A stretch of DNA of 64,000 bases from Lepidostoma basale. Taxonomy: Eukaryota; Arthropoda; Insecta; Trichoptera; Lepidostomatidae. Under the pieces are notes generated by a model that saw only the letters and a program-made list of their open reading frames with translations, was not told where the DNA came from and ran no database searches. Each line of letters opens with the position of its first letter. Position 1 is the stretch's first letter. Positions 38,356-48,589 of the stretch are shown here, piece after piece. The DNA lies in contig JAHDVF020000162.1 in NCBI GenBank assembly GCA_022606425.2, positions 558,001-622,000 of the forward strand. The letters are read 5' to 3'. The translations under genes were made by a program, and so were the position numbers.

Positions 38356-39702
38356 TTAACCCTAGAAAGATAACGTGCGCCTCGGAGGCGCCCGCGAAAC
38401 AAATATATCGCTGTCTTTTTCTAACCGACGCGCGTGCAAGCTTGTGTTGCCAAACCAACTCAGTCGTCGATCAACCCCGCAGAGTGAAAACTGCTTCTGA
38501 TCGGTAAGTACCACAGTTTTCTTGCTATGACAATGCGTTGCGCTCGAGAGGCGCATGTTTATCTTTTGTGTAACTTTTATGCATTTCATTGTGATTATGT
38601 TTTTGTTACTTTTTACTTTTGTACGGTATATATAAAAGTAGGTTATTGTTATTTATTAATTTTAATCGTTTTTAGGATCGTTTAACACCATGGCGAGTAG
38701 AAGAGTGTTAGATGACAGAGAAATAGTATCTTTATTGAATGAAGAAGATTAAAGTGCAGATGATGGCAGTAACAGCGAGATGGAAGATCATAGAAGTGAA
38801 GACGATGTTCAAAGTGATACTGATGACGAGTAAATAGATGGATTTATCGACGAAAATGTGAATGACACCTCAACACCACTTGAAAATCCCAAAGATGATA
38901 CCTCAACATTTGAAAATGGCGGAGATGACACCTCAACACCTGAAAATCCTGGACTTGACCACCGCATTGTTATTCCGCCTCATAGGGTAATTCGAGGTAA
39001 GAATAGACATGTCTGGTCTACTACTAAAGGCCAAAGTAGTGGAAGAACATCCGCCATCAATATAGTTCGCTCTAATAAACGTCCTAGTCGCATGTGTAGA
39101 AATATTGTTGAACCACTTTTATGCTTTCAATTATTCATCACGGACGAAATCATTCAAGAGCTTGTACAATGGAGAAATGTTGATATATCCAAATTTCCTG
39201 AACCTCCGGCTAAATTTCGTCGTTATTGTGGCTTGTGTACCACAAAAAAGAAAATAATATCTAAGATGACGTGCATAAAATGTAAAAAAACAGTGTGTGG
39301 AGAGCACAAAAATGATGTTTGCAACAATTGTATATAAACATTATTTTTTTTGTGTATTTCATGGTTTTTGAGACTGATTATCTCATAATTAATTTGTTTG
39401 TAAGATAAAACACTATAAATGTTATCTGTTTAATTTTTTTTTTACCTAAATACAGAAGACTGCTGAATTTTGTTACTTTTTGTAAAGGGTTTATAATATC
39501 CTACATATTTTTCTTAAAATAAATTTTTAAAAATGAACATTGTGTTTTATTTACTTAATAATAATATAACAATTCATTTAGGTTATAAAAAATATATAAT
39601 TATTTTAATTTATCGAATAAATAGGTTTTAAATATTGTGCGCCTCTCAGGCGCTAGTTTATCTTTTCAGTACTATAAAATAAGGTTATCTCTCTAGGGTT
39701 AA
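38356..39702 (+). mobile_element. piggyBac-type element, deleted, with CCCTAGA ends
   Basis: TTAA at 38356-38359 is followed by CCCTAGAAAGATAAC. The right end GTTATCTCTCTAGGGTTAA closes at 39702. The left 13 bases CCCTAGAAAGATA equal the terminal repeat I know from the cabbage-looper piggyBac (recalled, not searched). Subterminal palindromes GCGCCTCGGAGGCGC (38378) and GCGCCTCTCAGGCGC (39640) flank the interior. Total ~1.35 kb against ~2.4 kb for an intact element. A GTAAGT...TTTTTAG pair at 38504-38675 may be a 5' leader intron. Confidence 0.85.
38690..39337 (+). pseudogene. piggyBac transposase relic with two stops and missing core
   Basis: From the ATG at 38690: MASRRVLDDREIVSLLNEED, stop at 38750, acidic stretch, stop at 38831, then three DDTSTxENP repeats, HVWSTTKGQSSGRTSAINIV, EPLLCFQLFITDEIIQELVQ, a jump to FPEPPAKFRRYCGLCTTKKK, and the cysteine-rich end MTCIKCKKTVCGEHKNDVCN. 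The frame is constant throughout, so only two point mutations and one core deletion (catalytic domain) separate it from a full-length ancestor. Confidence 0.82.
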
Positions 39703-39799
39703 TCTGAAAGTTTTTATGCCTACTTGTCATGTTTTCAATATAAGCAAAAGTAAGAATATACCTACATAAAATTGTCATTGAAACAAGAGTGTGCATATA

Positions 39800-40360
39800 T
39801 TTAAAACTAACTAACTGACCATCACGCCGTTTCTCCGTAGGGGTAGGCAGAGAGAATGGGCCACCACACTACTCTATCCTGGCACACCTCTCTAGATTCT
39901 TCCACATTCATACAGCGAGTCATACACGCACATTGATTCTTCCGACTTCTAGCATGACCAACCTTTAAAATTTGATTAATTTGGTCATGCCATGTTTTCC
40001 TCGGTCTGCCTCGACTCCGCACTCCATTTACATCATTAACGTATACTTTTTTAACCATTCTTTCTCCATCCATGCGCTCCATATGTCCGAACCAACGCAG
40101 CGATCCTTTCATAATACATTCTTCCGCTCTACATTCCTTTCTTATATCAGCATTTGAGATTCTGTCGTATATCGTTCTACCACAAATACGTCTTAGGGAC
40201 CTCATTTATTCTGCTTTCATCCTTCTTCTGCCAGTTCCATGCTTCGCTTCCATACAAAGGTTCGGACCAGAACTCCTTTGTGAACGGGCGTTTTCGCTTT
40301 CATTGATAAAATCCTAGTTTCCAATAACTATTTTTAAAGCTCCATTCACTTTGTTACCCG
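39800..40360 (-). mobile_element. RTE-like 3' fragment (GTTA-tail family)
   Basis: It begins AACTAACTAACTGACCATCA. The minus strand has a 127-codon open run: RRICGRTIYDRISNADIRKE, GSLRWFGHMERMDGERMVKK, VYVNDVNGVRSRGRPRKTWH and QILKVGHARSRKNQCACMTR. Before it, decayed KAPVHKGVLVRTFVWKRSM-like sequence. Confidence 0.8.
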
Positions 40361-40449
40361 CACTATATATAAATGTATTTATATATACATACAAATATAT
40401 TTTAATGTTAGTGAAATAGTTGAAACTGGTAAATTTGAAGGACCTCATC

Positions 40450-41085
40450 TGCTGTTACATTGAATCGTGCATTGTGGACTGGTATACTGTTATTTTGCAA
40501 CGACATTACTTCAATCTTGGTGGAGAGGGTGCAGAAAAAATTTCTGCGATACCTTTATCTTAGGGAGTATGGATATTAGGTACCCGTGGCTCTTTCCAAC
40601 TGATTTCTTGCTAGGGATGCTAGGCTACCAGTCACTCGAGAGGAGACGAGACATTCACTCGAGTGTGCATTTCTTTCCACTGATAGGCGGTTGTATACAC
40701 AACTCAGATATCTTGAGTGATGTAGCTCTGTTCATCCCTGATAATTATCTTCGACAAAGGGGTCATAGATTGTTTTATCTCCCACGATGCAGAACCAACC
40801 TGCCAATGGTTATGCCGGTAGGTAGAGAATTATCTTTGCTTAATCGTATCACCTCAGAGTTTGACGTATTTTGTGATAGTTTGGCTCATCTGAGGGAAGT
40901 ACTATCTTTATTATAATTGTTAGGTATATTTCTTTTATTAATTTGTCATGCATCTTATGTTTCTCGCTCTTTTTATTAATCTATTGTGTATTACTTATTA
41001 TTGTGTACCTCTAACTTGTATCTTTAGTGTATTGGGAAAAAAATCTGTAATGCTTTAGATATGTTTAAAATAAATAAATGAAAAA
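40450..41085 (+). mobile_element. jockey-like tail, best copy of the YQSLERRR family
   Basis: The plus strand has LVERVQKKFLRYLYLREYG with a frameshift, then FLLGMLGYQSLERRRDIHSS, VHFFPLIGGCIHNSDILSDV, ALFIPDNYLRQRGHRLFYLP, RCRTNLPMVMPVGRELSLLN and FDVFCDSLAHLREVLSLL, then stop at 40916. The 3' end is TAAATAAATGAAAAAAA. Confidence 0.8.
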
Positions 41086-41129
41086 AAATATCTGCATTGA
41101 AGTGATTTGGTTATAGATTGTGGTGATTA

Positions 41130-41290
41130 GGGAGTGTTGCTGTAGATGTAGGGTGGTGTTAAAACAAATTGGGGTTGGTTTTGAAGAGTTTATTTAATAA
41201 ATCATTTCAATCAAGGGTGACACAAGCGTAGATAATTATAACAGCAATAACGTATATTATGAAATACTTAAAAAGATTAGTCTTTACGCA
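41130..41290 (-). repeat. dispersed repeat shared with 21040-21175
   Basis: On the minus strand ATAATTATCTACGCTTGTG, TTATTAAATAAACTCTTCAA and ACCACCCTACATCTACAG line up with the copy at 21 kb. Identity unknown; it could be an LTR or MITE end. No gene is seen in 41086-41369. Confidence 0.5.
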
Positions 41291-41369
41291 TACTTGCTCT
41301 GACCTCGTATGCTCGCTAACCAGACACGCTGCTAGAAGACGACTATGATACGTGGAGGGGTACCGCATA

Positions 41370-42068
41370 CTATGAATTAATAGGCAAATGCCTTTTTAGT
41401 TCAAAACTTGTATTAAACGATTTGTTGCATGTAGAACATTCAAATAGTTTAACATAAAAAATAGTAAGAAAATGCATATTTCTACCTACTTTTGCTTTAA
41501 AAGGTTGCATATTGATAATTTAAATGATTTTATATTTGAAAGAACAAAAAATGTCTTTTCAAGTCAATTGTTCTTTTGATTGGTCAGTCGCAGGTTGAAC
41601 TTTCAAATGGTTCTACGTGTGTATGTGTGTAAAATGTTTTAAACACAATGGACATTCAAAGAGTTTAACATCTGAATGAGTGAGTACATGAATTTTTAAT
41701 GTCGATTTTCTTATAAATAGTTTGTTGGACTTTGAACAATCACATAGTTATTATCAACGTGAGTAACCAAATGTCAATTTAAATCAAATTTTGTTCTGAA
41801 CGGTTTGTCGCGCGTCGAACATCTAAAAGATTTTATATCCGAATGAGTACAAATATGTAATTTAAATAAGATTTTCAATTCAATGTTTTTTTCTTAGTAA
41901 AACATTCAACAGCTGGGCATCTGAACGAGTATACACATGTAACTTTAAATCTGATTTACATTTTTTTAATTGTCACGTTTGTTGCAGTTGGACATCTGAA
42001 TGAGTAATCAAATGTCATATGCAAAGTGATTTGGTTTTGAACGGTTTGTTCTATGCAGAACATTCAAA
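41370..42068 (-). pseudogene. ~700 bp of decayed zinc-finger units downstream of ZF5
   Basis: On the minus strand about eight finger-length units (84 bp) can be traced: GGTTTGTCGCGCGTCGAACA, CACAATGGACATTCAAAGAG and CATTCAAATAGTTTAACATA (given as plus strand). Most have lost Cys or His codons, and frameshifts are frequent. It continues directly from the ZF5 stop, so the ancestral array had over 20 fingers. Confidence 0.78.
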
Positions 42069-43700
42069 TTATTTTACATCTGAATGAATAAGTAAATGTT
42101 TGTTTAAATATTGTTGTGTTTTAAACGGTTTACAGCACGTTAGACATACAAATAGTTTTACATCCGAATGAGTATACATGTGACTTATTAAATTTGATTT
42201 TATTTTAAACGATTTACAGCACGTTGCACATTCAAACAATTTTAAATCTGAATGAGTAAGTAAATGACTTTTTAAATATTGTTGTGTTTTAAACGGTTTA
42301 CGACACGTTGAACATTCAAATGGTTTTACATCCGAATGAGTAAGTAAATGCATTTTTAAATGAGATTTTGTTCTATTTTTTTTATTGCACACTGAGCATT
42401 TAAAGAGCTTAACATCGGAATGGGTAAGCAAATGAGATTTAAATGCTTTGTATGTTTTAAACGGTTTGTTGCATGCTGAACATTCAAAGAGTTGTACAGC
42501 CGAATGACTAAGTATATGACTTTTTAAAGCGGATTTGATTTTAAACTGTTCACAGCATGTTGGACATTCAAAAAGTTTTACATCTGAATGAGCAAGCAAA
42601 TGTTTCTTTAAAGATTCCTTTCCTTTTAACAGTTTACAGCATGTTGAACATTCAAATAGATTTTTATCTGAATGAGTATGCAAGTGTTTGTTTAACAATT
42701 TGTTAGATTTAAACGCTTTGTTGCACGTTGGACATACAAATAGTTTTACATCTAAATGACTATGCAAGTGATTTCTTAATAATCTGTTTGTTTTAAACTG
42801 TTTTTTGCACGTGGAACATTCAAAGAGCTTTATATCCGAATGAGTATACATGTGTCTTATTAAAACTGACTGGGTTTTAAACGATTTATAGCACGTTGCA
42901 CATTCAAATAGTTTTACATCAGAATGAGTAAGCAAATGATTTTTTAAATATTGTTTTGTTTTAAACGATTTACAGCACGTTGAACATTCAAATAGATTTA
43001 CATCTGAATGAGTATTCACATGAGCTTTTAATGCTCTGGATGTTTTAAACGGTTTATTGCAGGTTGAACATTCAAATAGATTTACATCCTGATGGGTAAG
43101 CAAATGATATTTTAATGATTTTTTTGTTTTAAACGGTTTGTTGCACGCTGAGCATTCAAAGAGTTTTACATCCGAATGAGCAAGCAAGTGTATTTTTAAA
43201 TTAGATTTGCTTCTAAACGGTTTGTTGCACGTTAAGCATGAAAATTGTTTTACGCCTGAACGAGTCAAAACGTGATTTTTTAAGCCGGGTTTTATTTTAA
43301 ATAGTTTGTTTTTAGGCCCTTCTACTTCTAATGTATCTTGCTTCACAAAACTGTATGACACATCTATATCTGCGGAGGACGTATGGTCATGTTCAATTTT
43401 TTTTGTTTCCCTATCAGAAGGCTCCATTTTTACGGTAGTAGGGTCCATCAAAACATTTTCTATATCTTCGTTGTTCATGGTTTCATTTTGAATATCGATA
43501 TTCTTTCTGAGAGATTCCATCTTAACAATTGTGATGTTCATCGAACTCGTTTCTAGATTAAATCGGTCCGATATGTTATCGTCGTCTCCGCTGACATTCC
43601 AGGTAGCCGGTTTCGGCTCAGACTTAACACGAGACAGTAACACACCCTCCAATTGTTCTGGACTCCCATGCTCGGTACTCCCAGATATATAGTCCTCCAT
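42069..43700 (-). CDS. ZF5: C2H2 zinc-finger protein, 14 fingers
   Basis: 543 residues from the ATG at 43700 (AGAAGGATGG); an in-frame TTG upstream is not credible. N-terminal domain ~1-150 with VKSEPK, VKMESL, VKMEPSD and VKQDTLE. A stub KLFKIKPGLKNHVLTRSG is a headless finger. Fourteen fingers with complete Cys2His2 follow; finger 11 (CSVCNKKNRTKSHLKMH) lacks the hydrophobic core Phe and finger 10 has Phe in place of the core Leu. Linkers SDVKLFEC, SDIKLFEC and LDVKLFVC. The stop follows SDVK of a linker, suggesting truncation by mutation. Likely nuclear DNA-binding. Confidence 0.9.
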   Translation of the reverse strand: MEDYISGSTEHGSPEQLEGVLLSRVKSEPKPATWNVSGDDDNISDRFNLETSSMNITIVKMESLRKNIDIQNETMNNEDIENVLMDPTTVKMEPSDRETKKIEHDHTSSADIDVSYSFVKQDTLEVEGPKNKLFKIKPGLKNHVLTRSGVKQFSCLTCNKPFRSKSNLKIHLLAHSDVKLFECSACNKPFKTKKSLKYHLLTHQDVNLFECSTCNKPFKTSRALKAHVNTHSDVNLFECSTCCKSFKTKQYLKNHLLTHSDVKLFECATCYKSFKTQSVLIRHMYTHSDIKLFECSTCKKQFKTNRLLRNHLHSHLDVKLFVCPTCNKAFKSNKLLNKHLHTHSDKNLFECSTCCKLLKGKESLKKHLLAHSDVKLFECPTCCEQFKIKSALKSHILSHSAVQLFECSACNKPFKTYKAFKSHLLTHSDVKLFKCSVCNKKNRTKSHLKMHLLTHSDVKPFECSTCRKPFKTQQYLKSHLLTHSDLKLFECATCCKSFKIKSNLISHMYTHSDVKLFVCLTCCKPFKTQQYLNKHLLIHSDVK

Positions 43701-43875
43701 CCTTCTTTGTTTAGTAACGGTTCTGGAGGTCAAACGTAAACGCAAACACAGCAAACTTTTTAAACGAAATTAAAGTTGAAGGTCGATGTTGACTTGCGAC
43801 ACTTTTAAGACAAAGATGGTAATAGCAATGACGCACGTTGTTACTTGTTCTGTAGGCACCGGATCCTAAACTTCC
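43701..43875 (-). promoter_or_regulatory. conserved upstream block of ZF5
   Basis: The minus strand reads CCGGTGCCTACAGAACAAGT, GTGCGTCATTGC, TCTTAAAAGTGTCGCAAGTC and GACCTCCAGAACCG, matching ZF1 and ZF2 upstream DNA. Confidence 0.52.
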
Positions 43876-44265
43876 ACATTTGAGAATATCTCGTCTCGAT
43901 CTCTTTGATGCTACGCGAAAGATGTCAAATATCGTTGGGCAAGTTGCAATTGATGACAGATTAGTTTCCATAGATGTCATTTTCATGGTCATTTTTCAAT
44001 GTCGTCTTGATACCAAACCGCAAGCACATAGAAAATATTTGCAACATGGAGCTTTTATGGGCCATTAGTTTATATCTCGTGCCGTGATCTCGTATTTTAT
44101 TTCGATTATAAAGGTGAAATTAATGTAAAATACGACTACGATCGTATTATTACTCCTTATATACGTGTTATAAGCTTGTTAATATAATACATTTATAATG
44201 TACTTAGGAAATTGAAAAATTTTGTTTAATCCACCATTTAATCAATAAAAAAATTAAAAACACTA
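43876..44265. other. unassigned DNA between ZF5 and the foldback
   Basis: It contains short open frames without family resemblance and an A/T-rich stretch. The end (AATTGAAAAATTTTGTTTAA, 44212) resembles 50350-50374 and so belongs to the same dispersed family as the foldback. Confidence 0.45.
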
Positions 44266-44621
44266 CATGTTTCGGAGGATACCTCTATCTTCAGGTGTAA
44301 AAATATAATAAAAACTAAACAAAGAAAGACTAATAAAATACGCATTTAAAATTCGATACAATAATTCAAATATAAAACTTAACCTGTGTTATTTGTTATA
44401 AGTAGGTAATAACAATTAATTTTTAACAATAAGAACTAATAAATAATATTAAATAATAATAATACATGATGATAATATAAAAAAAAATTGAAAAAATAAA
44501 AAAATTGTAATTCAGAAAAAACATACATTTTAAAATACATAATTTATACAGAAATTATTGAATGATTAATTTGCATTTGATTGGGAATGGGATATTGGGA
44601 GATTAAATGTAGAGAAAGTAT

Positions 44622-46864
44622 TTAACCCTTTACCGCATGTCGTTCCATATTTGGAACATTCGACTTTTATCGCCAAAGATAACTATTACTGGCATCTGCG
44701 TATTATTTTTTGAAATAATTCCATACTGTAGAGTCTGTTTTATCATAAAGCATATACTAACGCTATCGTGGAGCATTCTGATAACTTTAATCACGTCAGA
44801 TCCGCCATTTGGCGAGCGAGAGTGGTTGTGGTTTTTCGTTGCGTTATTTTGTCGGTTTTTTCTCCCAGAAAAAAAGAAAAGGGTGATTTATTAGTGGATG
44901 GATGATTTATTAGTGGATAATGGATCCTCAACACTTTTATAACAAAAAAATTAAGTAACGACATGAACATCATATATATTTCATCAACTAAACTTTGTGC
45001 CATATTTGGAACACTATGCAGTCACGACATTTTCGATGTGCCAAATTTGGAACACTATGCAGTCTGGTGCTTATTTATACTTGGTCAAATTTGGAACACC
45101 ATGCAGTAAAGCGTATTTGAATTTTTTTTTTAGATAAAATGGTGACTCGGGATCGCACTGTAACTAACATTCCTGAAACCAGTGTGGATGAAAATATATC
45201 CGACGATGATGATTACTAAATTCCTCACCACAAACCCACAAAGATATTCATTCCAGAAACTGAAGAAGATATCATCATATATATCATACCGATTCTGACA
45301 GCGAAGTTAGCGATTACGAAGAAAAAGTGAGCTTGAAGATCAAATGGAGTATGAAGTTGAGATCAAAAACCAGCCTTCTATAATACATTAGAGATACCTT
45401 CTACCTGAGAATAAGAAAAACAAATAAAAATGTCAAATTGGTTTGGTCTGATGACGGCATTGAATATGATGAGTCATCAATTACTTTTCTTGGAAGTGAA
45501 GCTATTCTAGAATAAATAATGAAGCTCGATACACAAAATAAATTTTTTCAAATTTCTTTTCCCGTCAAATATCAAAAAAGGCAAACGAAGACGCATTCAG
45601 CTGCCTCCAATTGAAGTAGCTAAAGATGGTTTTAATCACTGGCCAGTGTGGCAGTCAGACCGGCAAAGGTGCAAAATGCTGGAATGCGCACAAAAAGCGC
45701 AAATAATGTGTCAAAAGTGCAAATGCTATTTATGCCTTAATAAGGATCGTAATTATTTTAAAAACTTTAATACCTAAAAGTTGTTAAAAATATAATATTT
45801 CGTGCAAATAATAAACAAATACATCGTGATGGCGACTTTTTTATGTTAATAAATTACAAATTAAAAAAAGAAGAAGAATAGATTTTTGAGGCCCCACTGC
45901 ATACTGTTCCAAATTTGGCCACTAGATAATCATAACCCTTACTGCATGTTGTTCCAAATTTGGAACAAACGGTTTTTTCCGTATATGTTTTCTAAAAACT
46001 ACTGTTTTTTTATTGCATTTTTCCTTGGTTAGATTTGTTGTTTAACCGTCGCGTTGCCATGTGGTAAATTGAGTTTCCACTGCCAATTTAAAGTTGATTT
46101 TCTTAAAACCTATGGACCCTAATATTATAAAAAAATTGTAATCCTCCATTGAAGTGTTCTCAATATTTCGTAATAAAAAAAAAGCAAAAATTACTTCCTT
46201 CATCCCAAAAAAAAATATTTTCTAAGACTGCCCTCACCTTCATTCGTGTTAAGGTAGAATTTGTTTTGCTAATATTTACAACTTTATCAAAAGCGACAAA
46301 TACTTACTCGCTGTTGAACGTATTATAAATTATATCTTTGGCTTTTTCAATATGTACGTAATAATACCGACTGTAGACGGAAACGCAGGACGTAACTTAA
46401 TAATATCAGAACTGTGAAAATATTAACACTTTACCAAAAGGGACAAATATTAATACGTACTCGTTGTCTTGAACGTACTATACATTTTGCCTAGGTGCCT
46501 TTATCTTCGCCCCGCCGGCCGCGGGCCGCAGACAAGTTTATTCCTGATTTTTAGTCTTTCGTATGCTATGACGCATTACATATCAGAAATCGCATGGTTC
46601 CAGAAAAAAATTAATAATGATATGTTTTTCAAATAATCCATGTATGTTATAGATATCGATCTATTCCTAATGAAATTCCCTACAAGATGACATAAATTAA
46701 ATTTTGATTCATCTAGTCATATGCTTGATATTTAGATAAAGTTAGCGGTAAACTGAACTTACCACATGGGAGCAAGCGTTTTGTTTTGAACACGGTACGT
46801 TAAGGGTTAAAATGACATACATTTTTTTCGATGGATTTAAAAATTCCATGCGGTAAAGGGTTAA
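44622..46864 (+). mobile_element. piggyBac-like element with 18-bp TTAA-headed terminal repeat
   Basis: TTAACCCTTTACCGCATG at 44622 is perfectly inverted at 46847-46864. Subterminal copies of (C)CAAATTTGGAACAC-ATGCAGT occur at about 44645, 45001, 45038 and 45083 (direct) and 45898 and 45942 (inverted). A transposase relic is inside. The target TTAA lies in the foldback element. Confidence 0.85.
45139..45777 (+). pseudogene. piggyBac transposase relic, N- and C-termini only
   Basis: From ATG 45139: MVTRDRTVTNIPETSVDENI, SDDDDY then stop. Acidic pieces in shifted frames (DSEVSDYEEKV, KNVKLVWSDDGIEYDESSIT) correspond to the N-terminal region. After a junction come KKGKRRRIQLPPIEVAKDGF, NHWPVWQSDRQRCKMLECAQ and MCQKCKCYLCLNKDRNYFKN, the cysteine-rich end with its terminal FKNFNT. 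The catalytic middle is deleted. Confidence 0.72.
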
Positions 46865-47225
46865 GGAGAAAGTTAATTATGTTTTCACCTTTACTCCTTT
46901 CTCCTTAAATACTTTGTTTACATTTAATCTCCCAAGATATCATTCCCAATCAAATGCAAATTAATCATTTATTAATTTCTATATAAATTATGTCTTTTAA
47001 AATGTACGTTTTTTTCTAAATTACAATTTTTTATATTATCATCATGTATTATTATTTATTAGTTCTTACTGTTAAAAAATAATTGTTAGTACCTACTTAT
47101 AACGAATAGCCCAGGTTAATATTTAAATTTGAATTATTGGATCGAATTTTAAATGCGTTTTTATTAGTCTTTCATTGTTTAGTTTTTGAAGATGGAGGTA
47201 TCCTCCGAAACATGTCCTCGTTATG

Positions 47226-47445
47226 GAATTCCACAGTATTAATGCCTTAGCTTTCAACAAGTTAAAAAATTAATACATTTTGTGTTTACGGAGTGCCGGT
47301 GTGTCAATTTACTCTGTCTAACCTCTCTCCTCGTGCCGGACCATTTATATAGCGTCAATGAAAAATAGATTGATAGATAGGAAATGAATTTAATTTTTCA
47401 AATAAATTTTACGAAGTTAGTTTTATGATCACATATCATCATTCC
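47226..47445. other. right flank of the foldback
   Basis: GGAATTCCACAGTATTAATGCC at 47225 recurs inverted at 50305-50335. The rest is unassigned. Confidence 0.4.
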
Positions 47446-47710
47446 TTCTTCTTCTTCTTCTTCACTTTTGATAGACTCAGGAGTCTGTTATTTCAGGCGG
47501 GTCCTCTTGAGACGCTGAACTCCAGCTTTCTCTCCGCCGTTTCGGGGGTCTTCTTAGTCGGCGTTGTCCGTTTGGCGTTCCATGGAGAGCTATGTGTGGT
47601 ATCCTATTTGAGCTCATTCTTTCTACGTGTTGATGCCAGTATCGCCGTCTTTGACGTCTCCATCTGACCACATCTTCGACCTCGCTGATTTCTCGGCTCA
47701 TCATTCCACC
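47446..47710 (-). mobile_element. RTE-like tail, related to 6900-7428
   Basis: The minus strand has EISEVEDVVRWRRQRRRYWH, QHVERMSSNRIPHIALHGTP and GQRRLRRPPKRR in one open run. The (CTT)n tail is at 47446-47463. Confidence 0.8.
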
Positions 47711-47814
47711 ATAATTATTTTTTTAAAAGTAAATATAATGGCATCATCAATTGTATCACATTTTCAATAAATGTGATGTAAAATTATCCCCACTTTCATA
47801 AGGGGGGAAAATTT

Positions 47815-48120
47815 TACTAACTAACTAACCATCACGCCATTTCCCCGGAGGGGTAGGCAGAGAGGAGGGATCGCCACAATTTTTTGTCCTGGCATACCTC
47901 TCGGGATCCCTCTACATGTATACATTGTACCATGCACGCACGTTGATTATTCCGACATCGAATGTGACCGCCTTTTAGTAATTTATTAATTTGGTCAAGA
48001 CATGTTTTCCTCGGTCGTCCTCGGCTTCTTTTTCCACTCACGCTACTTGTGTACAACTTTTTAACCATTCTACTCTCATCCATTCATTCCATATGTCCAA
48101 ACCATCTCAGAGATCCTTTT
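47815..48120 (-). mobile_element. divergent RTE-like 3' fragment with GTTA tail
   Basis: ACTAACTAACTAACCATCAC at the left. The minus strand has MDESRMVKKLYTSSVSGKRS, RGRPRKTCLDQINKLLKGGH, CRNNQRACMVQCIHVEGSRE and SLLSAYPSGEMA. It is a subfamily like 16500-16925. Confidence 0.8.
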
Positions 48121-48364
48121 ATAATTTTACTAATTCTTTATAGTACCAACAATATTAATTAATTTGTATTGTTAAAAATGTTTATGTTTATTAATTGTTT
48201 CGAAAAAGTCGCGACATATTATTAATTATTTTGATATTTGTCAGGTAAGATCGGCCCCACATTGAATTCAACATTTCGGCCAGATAAACCGAGAATTCGA
48301 GACGACATTGTTCAAGCCGGCAGTGATTGATCTCTATGTAAACTACATTGTAACGTGTCAATGA

Positions 48365-48589
48365 TCGCAAAATCAACAGTCGATAAATGGACATCTGTCG
48401 CTGTGCGTCAGAACGACTGATACGAGATCAAAAGTGCAAGTGAATCGTTTGTGATCTGCTGTCTACAGAAGTAACCGTATCGCGTCATTATTTGACATAA
48501 ATAGAAGAGTTTCGACATCGGCATCCGACTTTTCATTTCGTGTAACAAGTTTGCTTGTCCAGTGACCTCCAGAAACCGATTTTAAAAGG
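48365..48589 (+). promoter_or_regulatory. conserved upstream block of ZF6
   Basis: CGATAAATGGACATCTGTCG, AGTGAATCGTTTGTGATC, TGTCTACAGAAGTAAC, GCGTCATTATTTGACAT and CGTGTAACAAGTTTGCTTGT. It shares the distal part with ZF1/ZF2 and the proximal part with ZF4. Confidence 0.52.

Larger units (their letters stand above)
44266..47225. mobile_element. foldback element with ~350-bp arms, holding a piggyBac insert
   Basis: The left arm 44266-44621 (ACATGTTTCGGAGGATACCT, CGCATTTAAAATTCGATAC, TTTGCATTTGATTGGGAATG) is repeated inverted at 46890-47225 with roughly 90% match by eye. The loop of the original element ran TTAAGGAGAAAG ... CTTTCTCCTTAA. A piggyBac-like element sits at a TTAA at the inner end of the left arm. 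Related ends occur at 50300-50345 and 50655-50720. Confidence 0.8.
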
